This document shows positions 6,103 through 13,190 of a DNA stretch of 13,190 nt, in pieces (position 1 is the first letter of the stretch; every line of letters begins with the position of its first letter). The notes under the pieces were generated by a model that saw only the letters and a list, made by a program, of their open reading frames with translations, did not search any database and was not told the origin of the DNA. The position numbers and the translations under genes were made by a program. This DNA is from Fidelibacterota bacterium (GTDB lineage Bacteria; Fidelibacterota; Marinisomatia; Marinisomatales; TCS55): the NCBI GenBank assembly GCA_002716525.1, contig PBBH01000011.1:44674-57863 (forward strand), given 5' to 3'.

Positions 6103-6684
6103 ATGAAAAATAGATTTGAACCAAAATCAGCCCTATTATATTTAATTTTTTCTCTTTTTATTATTATCCTATCCGGTTGTACTCAGTTGCTAAAACAACA
6201 AACCGCGATACCATTTGAACCGCCAGCCACATTAAACTATAAAAAATATTTTACAAGCCATAAAGCAACCCTCAATCCAATTGAAGGCATTTGGACTGAA
6301 TATGTAGTTGGCACTTTATATGACAATGGAACGGTTGTTAAAAGAGAAGAAATCCCCAAAAGGGCATCCTGGATCATTATCAAAAATAAAAATGAATATC
6401 AAATTTTAAATGAATACGGGGAACAGAATAAATATATTGCATCATTTAAACCGGCTCGAGAAAAAGATACCTATATTTTCAATGCCTATTACTTAAAATC
6501 AAAAGACCGGGTCAAGGCAGAAGCAAAATTAGTTGATGGTCATCGTATCGAAATGGCCTACGAAGCACCTCAGGGTATGTCTGATCAAAATTATATTGAG
6601 ATTGAAAACCTTAATCATTCGGATAAACAATTGACGCTTCTATGGCAGTTTAACTGGTTGAAAATATTTCCAAACCCGAACTGA
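6103..6684 (+). CDS. Hypothetical lipoprotein, 193 aa
   Basis: I do not recognise a family with confidence. The N-terminus is a clear lipoprotein signal: a charged start (KNRFEPK), about 15 hydrophobic residues, and the lipobox LSGC with lipidated Cys26. The mature part of about 168 residues has PIEGIWTEY near residue 60 and then alternating strand-like segments (ASWIIIKNKNEYQIL, TYIFNAYYL, KAEAKLVDGHRIEMAY), so it is probably a small beta-rich or lipocalin-like fold; this is inference. The ATG at 6103 is the first possible start after an in-frame TAG at 6097 and has only a weak AGG close by. The TauE-like gene starts 5 bases after the stop, so they are likely co-transcribed. The gene is AT-rich. 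Confidence 0.8.
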   Translation: MKNRFEPKSALLYLIFSLFIIILSGCTQLLKQQTAIPFEPPATLNYKKYFTSHKATLNPIEGIWTEYVVGTLYDNGTVVKREEIPKRASWIIIKNKNEYQILNEYGEQNKYIASFKPAREKDTYIFNAYYLKSKDRVKAEAKLVDGHRIEMAYEAPQGMSDQNYIEIENLNHSDKQLTLLWQFNWLKIFPNPN

Positions 6685-6689
6685 ATTCC

Positions 6690-7448
6690 ATGATAGAATC
6701 TTTAATACTTATTTTAGCGGCCTTTTTAACGTCAATGCTCTCGGCGATTATTGGTATGGGTGGCGGGATTACTTTATTGGGCATTATGGCCATTATCATC
6801 CCCGAAGGATATATGGTGGTGGCACTGCATGGTATTATACAATTGGTGAGCAATGTGACGCGAACGGTGGTATATCGAACACACCTGCATCGACCTATAT
6901 TTAAACAATTCACCGTGGGGGCAATTCCCGGTCTTTTCTTTGCTGTAGTCATAATCTTAGGGTTGATGAAATGGATGGGTGTATCTTTGGCAAGCGAAAT
7001 TAAAATTGACTTTTTAAAACCATTAATTGGTGTCTATATCCTATGGTTTTTATTCTTAAGGAAAAAAGGGAAACCTATACCCGAAAAGGCATTTTTATGG
7101 ATGGGCGGACTCAGTGGATTGGTCACAGTATTTATTGGTGCCGCCGGACCGTTAATTGCCCCATTTTTTCTTAATAAAGAATTGACAAAAGAAAATGTTA
7201 TTGCCACTAAAGCGGCATGCCAATCGGTAGGTCATCTGGGTAAAATGCCCATATTTATCTTTTTATTTGGTGTAAACTATATGGCAGAGTGGACAGTATT
7301 ACTTCCTTTGGTCCTTGCTGTTTATTTTGGAACCAACCTTGGGAAGAGAATGCTGGGACTGTTACCCGAAGCCACATTTAAATTACTTTTTAAAATTGTC
7401 CTCACATTCATTTCAGTTCGATTGATTCTTTTCGGTATTATCCAATAA
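6690..7448 (+). CDS. TauE/SafE family anion exporter
   Basis: Integral inner-membrane protein of 252 aa with seven to eight hydrophobic segments, the usual size of the TauE/SafE (formerly DUF81) family. Hallmarks are the N-terminal IIGMGGGITLLGIM loop (glycines 22, 24, 25 and 26) and the segment from H47 to R58 (HGIIQLVSNVTR) followed by YRTHL. A second, related half starts near residue 130 (GGLSGLVTVFIGAAGPLIAPF), giving the inverted-repeat look of the family. Members export sulfite, sulfoacetate or other organosulfur anions; many are uncharacterised, so the substrate here is open. The gene lies 5 bases after the lipoprotein gene and 18 bases before the FAD oxidoreductase gene, so it may export a product of that enzyme's pathway. 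Confidence 0.9.
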   Translation: MIESLILILAAFLTSMLSAIIGMGGGITLLGIMAIIIPEGYMVVALHGIIQLVSNVTRTVVYRTHLHRPIFKQFTVGAIPGLFFAVVIILGLMKWMGVSLASEIKIDFLKPLIGVYILWFLFLRKKGKPIPEKAFLWMGGLSGLVTVFIGAAGPLIAPFFLNKELTKENVIATKAACQSVGHLGKMPIFIFLFGVNYMAEWTVLLPLVLAVYFGTNLGKRMLGLLPEATFKLLFKIVLTFISVRLILFGIIQ

Positions 7449-7466
7449 AGTTTTCTGGGCCGTGCA

Positions 7467-8642
7467 ATGAATAAATCATACGATGTTATTATTATCGGCG
7501 GCGGTATTATCGGCACCGCCAGTGCATTTCATTTAGCGAAAAAAGGAGTAAAGGTTGCGCTTCTGGAACAACGCTATATCGGAGATGGGCCTACAGGAAA
7601 ATCTTCCGCCATTATCCGTCAGCATTATTCCAATGAATTGACAGCCAGGATGGCCCATTATGGTGTTCAGGTGTTCCAACAATTTGAAGCAGAGGTGGGT
7701 GGTGAGTGCGGATATAACAATACGGGATTTTTTGTCATAGGATCCAAGGAGAATGGTCCAGAATTATTAAAGAATTTAGACATGCAAAAATCCGTGGGCA
7801 TTCGGACGGAACTTTTTTCTAACGAATCAGTGGTAGCATTATTTCCGGGCCTTATATTGGACGATTCCGTCACAGTAATCTACGAGCCGGACGGTGGATA
7901 TGCCGATGCATATTTGACTGCAAATTCCTTCGCTCAGGCCGCTAAAGAATTCGGAGCTCATATTTATCAAAAGTCTAAAGTAACTGACATTCGAAGAAGC
8001 GGGGATAAGGTGGTAGGGGTTGATTCAACAAAAGGACAATTAGATGCACCCATCATTATCTGCTGCACAGGAGCCTGGACGAAAGGTGTTTGCGAAACTT
8101 TGGACTTAAATATTCCTATTAACCCGTGCAGAGTACAAGTCGCCTATTTTAAACGTCCCAGAAATGTACGGGGACATCAGCCTGTGGTAACTGATTTTAT
8201 AAATGAAACCTATTTTCGATCTGAAGGAATTACACTCACATTGGCAGGATTGATTGATCCGGCTGAGGCCAATGCCATCGTGGATCCGGATCAGTTCAAT
8301 GAATCGATTGATATAGGTTTTGTCGAAAAAATCGGTAAAAAAATAATCACACGGTATCCTGACATGGTTCATTCTAAAAGTACCGGTGGTTATGCGTCCA
8401 TGTATGCGGTAACGCCGGACTGGCATCCCATCGTGGATGAAATTCCTTTTGGGAGTGGTTATTATGTTTGTTCTGGTTTCTCCGGCCACGGATTTAAATT
8501 GAGCCCCGCCGTCGGACTCATGGTTTCAGAAATGATTACAAAAAGTTCAAATCCAATGTTTGATCACCGTTTTTTCAGGTTTAACCGATTTGAAGAGAAT
8601 AGACCAATTGGCGGTTCATATGATCAAAGTATTGTAGGATAA
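7467..8642 (+). CDS. FAD-dependent oxidoreductase of the DAO family (sarcosine oxidase beta-like)
   Basis: Flavoenzyme of 391 aa with the DAO (D-amino-acid oxidase/glycine oxidase/sarcosine oxidase) domain over nearly its whole length. The Rossmann motif is G11-x-G13-x-x-G16 (IIGGGIIGTASAFHLAKKG) with the ribose-binding acid E34 at the end of beta-2 (VALLEQ). The segment TGKSSAIIRQHYS (residues 43-55) and the C-terminal YYVCSGFSGHGFKLSPAVG are typical of the soxB-like subgroup. It should oxidise a secondary or primary amine, producing imine plus reduced flavin; the substrate (sarcosine, dimethylglycine, another N-methyl or sulfonated amine) is not decided by sequence. No other sarcosine oxidase subunits lie nearby, so it may be monomeric. 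It follows the TauE-like gene after 18 bases, with no clear Shine-Dalgarno, and ends facing the convergent hydrolase gene. Confidence 0.9.
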   Translation: MNKSYDVIIIGGGIIGTASAFHLAKKGVKVALLEQRYIGDGPTGKSSAIIRQHYSNELTARMAHYGVQVFQQFEAEVGGECGYNNTGFFVIGSKENGPELLKNLDMQKSVGIRTELFSNESVVALFPGLILDDSVTVIYEPDGGYADAYLTANSFAQAAKEFGAHIYQKSKVTDIRRSGDKVVGVDSTKGQLDAPIIICCTGAWTKGVCETLDLNIPINPCRVQVAYFKRPRNVRGHQPVVTDFINETYFRSEGITLTLAGLIDPAEANAIVDPDQFNESIDIGFVEKIGKKIITRYPDMVHSKSTGGYASMYAVTPDWHPIVDEIPFGSGYYVCSGFSGHGFKLSPAVGLMVSEMITKSSNPMFDHRFFRFNRFEENRPIGGSYDQSIVG

Positions 8643-8670
8643 ATAACAACCAATCGATTTAGTTATTTAT
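8639..8670. terminator. Possible bidirectional terminator between convergent genes
   Basis: ATAAATAAC (8639-8647) and GTTATTTAT (8662-8670) are exact 9-bp inverted repeats around a 14-base loop that itself holds AATCGATT. The stem overlaps the stop codon of the oxidoreductase gene and faces the end of the - strand hydrolase gene at 8701. The stem is almost all A-T and there is no long T-tract, so it would be weak. The remaining bases up to 8700 show nothing else. Confidence 0.35.
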
Positions 8671-8700
8671 ATTTATACCTTGATTCTAATAGGCCATCGT

Positions 8701-9663
8701 TTATTCATTATCCAGTAAGTGTTTCCCCATAAAGCCTTTCGCGAAAATAAATGCAGCTTCCCGGGCTTTAGGGTTTCCACCATGAGTGGGGCCACGATCC
8801 GCACAAAAAGCCAACCCTATTTTCTGAAGTGTGGGGTTGGTCATGGGAATATCCATGAAATTCATGACCACAGTGCCATCGGCACGCATTTTTAACCGAC
8901 AATCAAAAAAACTATACCCCGATTCATCCACTCTGGGGGGCGTTGCACTATCAAAGGAATGATGCGAATCCTTATAAACGGTAAGATCAATATTGGCACC
9001 TTGTCCAATCATATCAGGAACCAAATCTTGGCATGCGGCTGACGGTGTCCAATTATCGACTTCTCCAATGAGTATATGCATGGGCGCATCCGTAAACATT
9101 AAGTTTTCGGGCACAATAAAGCAGGGAGGGTAAATAGCCAGATGGGCGGCAAATTTCAAATCAGGATTCATGACATTTTTTGCCGGCAACCAACCGGAAA
9201 AAAGCGTCACACCGCCGCCGAGACTCCATCCCGTAATAGCCACCTTATCCTTATCGATTCTGGGATCTTTAGCCAACGTTTCAAATGCCCGGTACACATC
9301 CAGCATCATAGCTGCCATGGTGACTTCCACCTGGGTACCCACGGTCGATTCAATACCTCGGCTGGCAAAACTTTTGACTTCAAATGTGGCAATCCCCATT
9401 TCTCGATACATCTGAAGATATTCAAAATGATGATTCATCCACCCCAGGCTTCCAGCCACACCAATCACCAGGGGTACTTTTTTATCACCCATCTGATCCG
9501 GCATTTTGAGAACGCCATGTACTTCTTGTGGTTCCTGTTGATCCAAGGCAGAAAGAACATCATTAAAACCAAAGGGGTTTGCACTGGTAAAGGTAATGGT
9601 TTCTCCCTCATTTGAGTAGAGGAAGGAAAGTAAAATACTGAAAATAATGGATCGCTTAATCAT
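8701..9663 (-). CDS. Secreted alpha/beta hydrolase, dienelactone-hydrolase-like
   Basis: Serine hydrolase of 320 aa with an N-terminal signal peptide (MIKRSIIFSILLSFLYS, likely cut near residue 17), so exported to the periplasm or outside. The dienelactone hydrolase-like fold runs from about residue 45 to 240. It has the oxyanion strand VPLVIGVAGSLGW, the nucleophile elbow TGWSLGGG (Ser147), Asp203 in IGEVDNWTP and His235 in KDSHHSFD, so the triad is complete. The C-terminal 80 residues contain extra cysteines and a DCRLKMRADG segment. Close relatives act on esters or lactones, but the substrate is not known. The ATG at 9663 has GGAG 9 bases upstream. It is the second gene after the metallophosphoesterase (43-base gap, same strand), so both probably come from one transcript and act on exported substrates. 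Confidence 0.88.
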   Translation of the reverse strand: MIKRSIIFSILLSFLYSNEGETITFTSANPFGFNDVLSALDQQEPQEVHGVLKMPDQMGDKKVPLVIGVAGSLGWMNHHFEYLQMYREMGIATFEVKSFASRGIESTVGTQVEVTMAAMMLDVYRAFETLAKDPRIDKDKVAITGWSLGGGVTLFSGWLPAKNVMNPDLKFAAHLAIYPPCFIVPENLMFTDAPMHILIGEVDNWTPSAACQDLVPDMIGQGANIDLTVYKDSHHSFDSATPPRVDESGYSFFDCRLKMRADGTVVMNFMDIPMTNPTLQKIGLAFCADRGPTHGGNPKAREAAFIFAKGFMGKHLLDNE

Positions 9664-9706
9664 AAGAAGATGCTCCAGTTGTTAATGGAAAATAAAAACA
9701 ATATGT

Positions 9707-11287
9707 TCAATAAATTTCAAATATTTTTGCCTGATTTTCCGTGATGCCATTATCGTTAATCACTTGAACATGAATCGTATGATTCCCTACAGATAATGTG
9801 GGGAATTCTCCCAGCCACATATGTGCATTAATGGGCATATCCTCAACATTTGGATATAGGTCGGGATACAGTTGAATGAGTCGGTTAATATAAGGGTCTT
9901 CGGCGGTCACCGCTTTTTTTAGCCATATTTCGTTTCCGTCAATGGTACAGGATACGATTGTTTTTGGTCCACCGAAAAAAACGTTCACGGCCAGAATGGA
10001 TGTATCCATAGAAGCAGTTGTCATTCTATCCGAAGGGCTGCTGATTCGGAAGGTTTGGTTCGGATCGCTTTTGCTTGGTATAAATTCATAATTGAAATTG
10101 TTTTTAGAAAAATCGAACATAAAATACCCGTTAGGTGTGCCGTCATAATGAAAGCCGTAGGGAACGCCGTTAGCCTGGATGGGACCATACCACCAGGCGC
10201 CGCACCCGGCACCCAGGTTCAAATTGCGGAACTCAGCTTCACCCGTCCACCCGTGGTCGGCTGTCAGTTCCATATTTTCTAAGTAATGCATATGACCGGA
10301 AAGCGCCAGAATTTTATTTCGATCATGTACCATTTTATACAGTTGATCTCGATTGGTCAATTCAACTCTTTTTCCTTTATATACATCGGAGATAATGGGA
10401 ATATGGCTTAGAAAGACTATTTGTTTATCTGATGAAACAAGAGACAGATCATTTTCTAGCCACGCTGTCTGATTGTCATGGAGTTTCCCAAGGTAGGATC
10501 CTTTTTTATTTTTTTCCACATTCCATCCTTTATAAAACACCGTATTTAAGGCAATAAAATGAACGTTGCCATATTCAAACGAATAATAATCAGGACCAAA
10601 ATAAGTGCGCCAGGTTTCTTTCGCCAATGAATCGGATGGGGCTCGATAATTGATATCATGATTCCCGAATATATGCCAAATGGGTATTCCCAATCGGGAG
10701 ACTTGTTCAAGATAATAGGGGTAAAGGGAAAGATCGTCGTACATGATATCGCCAAGGGGGATATAAAATTCCGCATCTTTCTCAGTCAGCATTTTATTTA
10801 AAATTTCATCCCGGAAGTATCGCACTTCTGCAGAGTCCCGTGGTTGGGGATCTCCACTGATAATGGCTCGGATTTTATCGCCGCGATTCTTGGATTTATA
10901 TAGAGGGAAAGCCAGTTTTTCAGGCAAGGGAATCGGATCAGTAAATCCTTTATATTTTAGGTTGTCCGGGCCTTTCTTCAGCCGAATATTTTTATAATAC
11001 TGTGGAATATTATAGTCATTCACCGGCACTTTCCATCCAGAAGGCTGCATGATAAAAACCACATCATTGCTATCGGCCACAATGTGGAAGAAGCCTTTTC
11101 GATCGGTTAAAACAATATCCCTTCCGTTGGAAACTGGAATATCTTTGATGCCTTTTTCACCGGAATTATGAATACCGTCTTTGTTTTTATCATGGAAGAC
11201 AGATCCGGAGAGTTGCACCTGGGCATTCAGGAGGGGAAATGCACAGATTATTACAACGATAATAGAAAATGCTAAACGGTTCATCAT
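9707..11287 (-). CDS. Secreted calcineurin-like metallophosphoesterase (MetallophosN/C type)
   Basis: Exported phosphoesterase of 526 aa from the start chosen here. The order is: signal peptide (residues 1-23, cut near LNA-Q); an N-terminal beta domain with SdrD/CarboxypepD-like features (GSVFHDKNKDGIHNSGEKG) matching MetallophosN; the catalytic calcineurin-like domain (about 138-340); and a C-terminal beta domain of MetallophosC type. Metal motifs are D146 (GDPQ, where the usual D-x-H is D-P-Q), GDIMYDD (D180, D184), GNHD (N209, H210), SHIP (H295) and GHMH (H332, H334). It would hydrolyse phosphomono- or diesters; the substrate is unknown. The frame is open to a TTG at 11329, but ATGATG at 11287-11282 has AAAGGA (11291-11296) just upstream and gives a clean signal peptide; the second ATG (11284) has the better 6-base spacing. 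First gene of a two-gene unit with the alpha/beta hydrolase. Confidence 0.9.
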   Translation of the reverse strand: MMNRLAFSIIVVIICAFPLLNAQVQLSGSVFHDKNKDGIHNSGEKGIKDIPVSNGRDIVLTDRKGFFHIVADSNDVVFIMQPSGWKVPVNDYNIPQYYKNIRLKKGPDNLKYKGFTDPIPLPEKLAFPLYKSKNRGDKIRAIISGDPQPRDSAEVRYFRDEILNKMLTEKDAEFYIPLGDIMYDDLSLYPYYLEQVSRLGIPIWHIFGNHDINYRAPSDSLAKETWRTYFGPDYYSFEYGNVHFIALNTVFYKGWNVEKNKKGSYLGKLHDNQTAWLENDLSLVSSDKQIVFLSHIPIISDVYKGKRVELTNRDQLYKMVHDRNKILALSGHMHYLENMELTADHGWTGEAEFRNLNLGAGCGAWWYGPIQANGVPYGFHYDGTPNGYFMFDFSKNNFNYEFIPSKSDPNQTFRISSPSDRMTTASMDTSILAVNVFFGGPKTIVSCTIDGNEIWLKKAVTAEDPYINRLIQLYPDLYPNVEDMPINAHMWLGEFPTLSVGNHTIHVQVINDNGITENQAKIFEIY

Positions 11288-11323
11288 ATTTCCTTTGAGT
11301 TGGGTAACACTTATATTGGATTT

Positions 11324-11338
11324 AATCAAAATTTGATT
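11324..11338. promoter_or_regulatory. 15-bp palindrome AATCAAA-A-TTTGATT in the divergent promoter region
   Basis: It is a perfect 7-1-7 inverted repeat, 37 bases upstream of the likely phosphoesterase start and 138 bases upstream of typA. Position and symmetry suit an operator for the - strand unit. No regulator can be named. Confidence 0.35.
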
Positions 11339-11383
11339 TTTAATTTACTACAATTTCGAATCAATTAATAAATTCATAAGTGG

Positions 11384-11395
11384 ACTAATTTTAGT
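11384..11395. promoter_or_regulatory. 12-bp palindrome ACTAA-TT-TTAGT in the divergent promoter region
   Basis: It is a perfect 5-2-5 inverted repeat. It lies between AATTCA (11371-11376) and TGAATT (11395-11400), which are also inverted repeats of each other. In AT-rich DNA such symmetry may be chance. The rest of the 188-base gap between the two divergent genes is AT-rich; promoters for both directions should lie here, but I see no clean -35/-10 pair. Confidence 0.2.
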
Positions 11396-11475
11396 GAATT
11401 ACTGACTTATTTAAACCGAAATTCCCAAGCTGATTTTGGCTCGAAAAATTTAGATAGAAGATCGTAAAAAACCTT

Positions 11476-13190
11476 ATGAGAAAAACAAATTTTAGAAATA
11501 TTGCAATTATTGCCCATGTAGATCACGGTAAAACCACCCTTGTGGATGGACTTTTGCAGCAAAGTGGCACTTTCCAGTCCCACCAGAAAGTGGAAGAACG
11601 CGTCATGGATTCCATGGATTTAGAAAAAGAGCGTGGCATTACCATCACAGCGAAAAATACGGCCATTCAATATAAAGATGTAAAAATCAATATAATGGAT
11701 ACACCGGGTCATGCGGATTTTGGCGGGGAAGTTGAACGAAGCTTAAATCTGGTAGATGGCGCATTGCTATTGGTGGACGCAAGTGAAGGCCCATTGCCTC
11801 AAACGCGGTTTGTTCTTAAAAAAACATTAGATAAGCAACTACCCGTCATTTTAGTTATTAATAAAATAGATCGATCTGATGCACGAATTGATGAAGTCAT
11901 AAATGAAGTTTATGACTTGTTTATTGATTTAGATGCCACCGAAGAACAAATTGAATTTCCGATTCTCTATACCAATGCAAAGGATGGTATCGCCCATAAT
12001 GATTTAGATGATGGTTCAACGGATCTGATGCCGCTATTTAATTCGATCCTTGATAATATCGAGGGTCCTGTGGCCGATGACAATCATACACCCCAATTCT
12101 TGGTTACCAATTTGGATTATGATTCTTATGTGGGTCAGGTGGCCATTGGTCGGTTGAATAATGGAAAATTGGAGATGAATAAGTCCTATGCTCTTTGTGG
12201 GGCGGATGGCATTCGATATAAACAAAAATTTTCTGCATTATACACATTTAAAGGGCTTGAAAAAATTCAGGTAGATGTGCTGGAAGCCGGGGACATTATT
12301 GCGATTGCAGGTATTGATGGTGTCACGATCGGTGACACGATTTCATCTAACGAAAGTCCTGACCCACTCCCCCGTATTGTCATTGATGCTCCCACAGTGT
12401 CGATGTTATTTTATGTAAACAATGGGCCATTCTCTGGTAAGGAAGGAAAATATCTGACTTCCCGTAATATTAGTGAAAGATTAAATAAAGAGATCTTGGG
12501 TAATGTATCCCTTCAAGTCCACAAAACGGATCGAACAGATGTGTTCGAAGTGAGAGGGAGGGGGGAATTACAAATGGCGATTTTAATCGAAACCATGCGA
12601 CGGGAAGGATTCGAATTTATGGTTTCCAAACCTCGGGTAATCACCCATGAAGAGAATGGCAAAGTGATGGAGCCAATGGAAAAAGTATTCCTCGATATCC
12701 CTGAAGATAAGGTGGGTATTATTACTGAAAAACTGTCAGAAAGAAAAGGGCGAATGACGAATTTGGTAAATCATGGCCACGGTCGTGTGTCAATGGATTT
12801 TGTAATTCCTTCTCGCGGATTAATTGGGTTTCGCAGCCAATTCTTAACGGATACAAGGGGTGCAGGAATAATGAATAAACTTTTTGATGGGTATGCACCA
12901 TGGTTTGGACCTATTCCTCAAAGGAATAGTGGTGCAATGGTCGCCGATCGAAATGGAAAAGTAACCACCTATGCATGCCTGGGGATGGTGGACCGGGGCG
13001 AACTATTTGTTGAAGTGGGCACCGAAGTGTATGACGGTATGATTATAGGGGAAAGAAATCGTACTGAAGATTTAACATTAAATATCACGCGCGAAAAAAA
13101 GCTAACCAATATGCGTGCAGCCGCTTCGGACACCACCGTAGTCCTGCGTCCACCAAAGCAATTATCGTTGGATCAATCCATTGAATTTAT
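11476..13190 (+). CDS. typA: Translational GTPase TypA/BipA (3' partial)
   Basis: Ribosome-associated GTPase of the translation-factor family, needed for growth at low temperature or under stress and for 50S assembly in other bacteria. All G motifs are present: G1 AHVDHGKTT (residues 13-21), G2 ERGITI (52-57), G3 DTPGH (75-79), G4 NKID (129-132) and G5 TNAKDG. The EF-Tu-like domain II, the EF-G-like domains III and V, and the TypA-specific C-terminal domain follow, with signatures [30 protein letters not shown], and [12 protein letters not shown] then [12 protein letters not shown]. The 571 visible codons stop at the window edge; the usual length is about 605-615 aa, so about 35-45 residues are missing. 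The ATG at 11476 has no strong Shine-Dalgarno. The gene points away from the phosphoesterase gene and appears to be its own unit. Confidence 0.97.
   Translation, partial: MRKTNFRNIAIIAHVDHGKTTLVDGLLQQSGTFQSHQKVEERVMDSMDLEKERGITITAKNTAIQYKDVKINIMDTPGHADFGGEVERSLNLVDGALLLVDASEGPLPQTRFVLKKTLDKQLPVILVINKIDRSDARIDEVINEVYDLFIDLDATEEQIEFPILYTNAKDGIAHNDLDDGSTDLMPLFNSILDNIEGPVADDNHTPQFLVTNLDYDSYVGQVAIGRLNNGKLEMNKSYALCGADGIRYKQKFSALYTFKGLEKIQVDVLEAGDIIAIAGIDGVTIGDTISSNESPDPLPRIVIDAPTVSMLFYVNNGPFSGKEGKYLTSRNISERLNKEILGNVSLQVHKTDRTDVFEVRGRGELQMAILIETMRREGFEFMVSKPRVITHEENGKVMEPMEKVFLDIPEDKVGIITEKLSERKGRMTNLVNHGHGRVSMDFVIPSRGLIGFRSQFLTDTRGAGIMNKLFDGYAPWFGPIPQRNSGAMVADRNGKVTTYACLGMVDRGELFVEVGTEVYDGMIIGERNRTEDLTLNITREKKLTNMRAAASDTTVVLRPPKQLSLDQSIEF

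Noticed and set aside
9142..9615. 157-codon + strand ORF
   Set aside because: It is antisense to the alpha/beta hydrolase gene, whose catalytic triad and signal peptide are clear; the many His residues are a mirror effect.
10870..10885. Third copy of the GC-rich repeat core (TCGCGGCGA on the - strand)
   Set aside because: Only nine bases match and they lie in codons of the phosphoesterase gene, so chance and coding constraint explain it.
11287..11329. Upstream TTG start for the phosphoesterase (adds 14 residues)
   Set aside because: It lacks a Shine-Dalgarno, falls inside the palindrome, and would push the signal peptide 14 residues inward. ATGATG with AAAGGA is far better.

Overview
The window reads as ordinary chromosomal DNA from a Gram-negative bacterium with an outer membrane: two predicted lipoproteins, three secreted or membrane-anchored hydrolases with N-terminal signal sequences, and a TypA/BipA GTPase. 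The protein style (plant-CGEP-like S9 peptidase, MetallophosN/MetallophosC-type phosphoesterase, 'FFAC-AKKD' lipoprotein start) suggests the FCB group, perhaps a Marinimicrobia-like marine lineage. That placement is a low-confidence inference. No tRNA, rRNA, CRISPR array or insertion sequence was seen.

Layout. Bases 1-108 hold the C-terminal end of an unidentified + strand protein. The next ~350 bases hold a possible 39-codon arginine-rich ORF, a clear rho-independent terminator and an 11-bp direct repeat. Then, on the + strand: a membrane-anchored GH1 beta-glycosidase (465-1880), a secreted S9 glutamyl-endopeptidase-like peptidase (1946-4360), a lipoprotein with a DnaQ-type exonuclease fold (4413-5144), a HIT-family hydrolase (5166-5555), a YgbA-type cysteine-rich protein of the nitric-oxide-stimulated family (probably 5655-6011 with an ATT start), a hypothetical lipoprotein (6103-6684), a TauE/SafE anion exporter (6690-7448) and an FAD-dependent DAO-type oxidoreductase (7467-8642). 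Two genes face back on the - strand: a secreted metallophosphoesterase (11287-9707) followed by a secreted dienelactone-hydrolase-like enzyme (9663-8701). A 188-base divergent intergenic region leads to typA (+, 11476 to beyond the window edge).

How the genes relate. Tight spacing suggests three units: S9 peptidase / exonuclease-like lipoprotein / HIT (gaps 52 and 21 bases); lipoprotein / TauE / DAO oxidoreductase (gaps 5 and 18 bases), perhaps oxidation of an amine or sulfonate with anion export; and phosphoesterase / alpha-beta hydrolase (gap 43 bases). The S9, GH1, phosphoesterase and alpha/beta hydrolase products suggest a scavenging, extracytoplasmic-hydrolase lifestyle. typA is a housekeeping gene.

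I found no convincing undescribed multi-gene system. The best second-look items are the ATT-start candidate with a perfect Shine-Dalgarno for the YgbA-like gene and the palindromes in front of it, the lipoprotein exonuclease-fold protein that lacks the third metal-binding acid, the sharp base-composition change inside the GH1 gene, and the small arginine-rich ORF.
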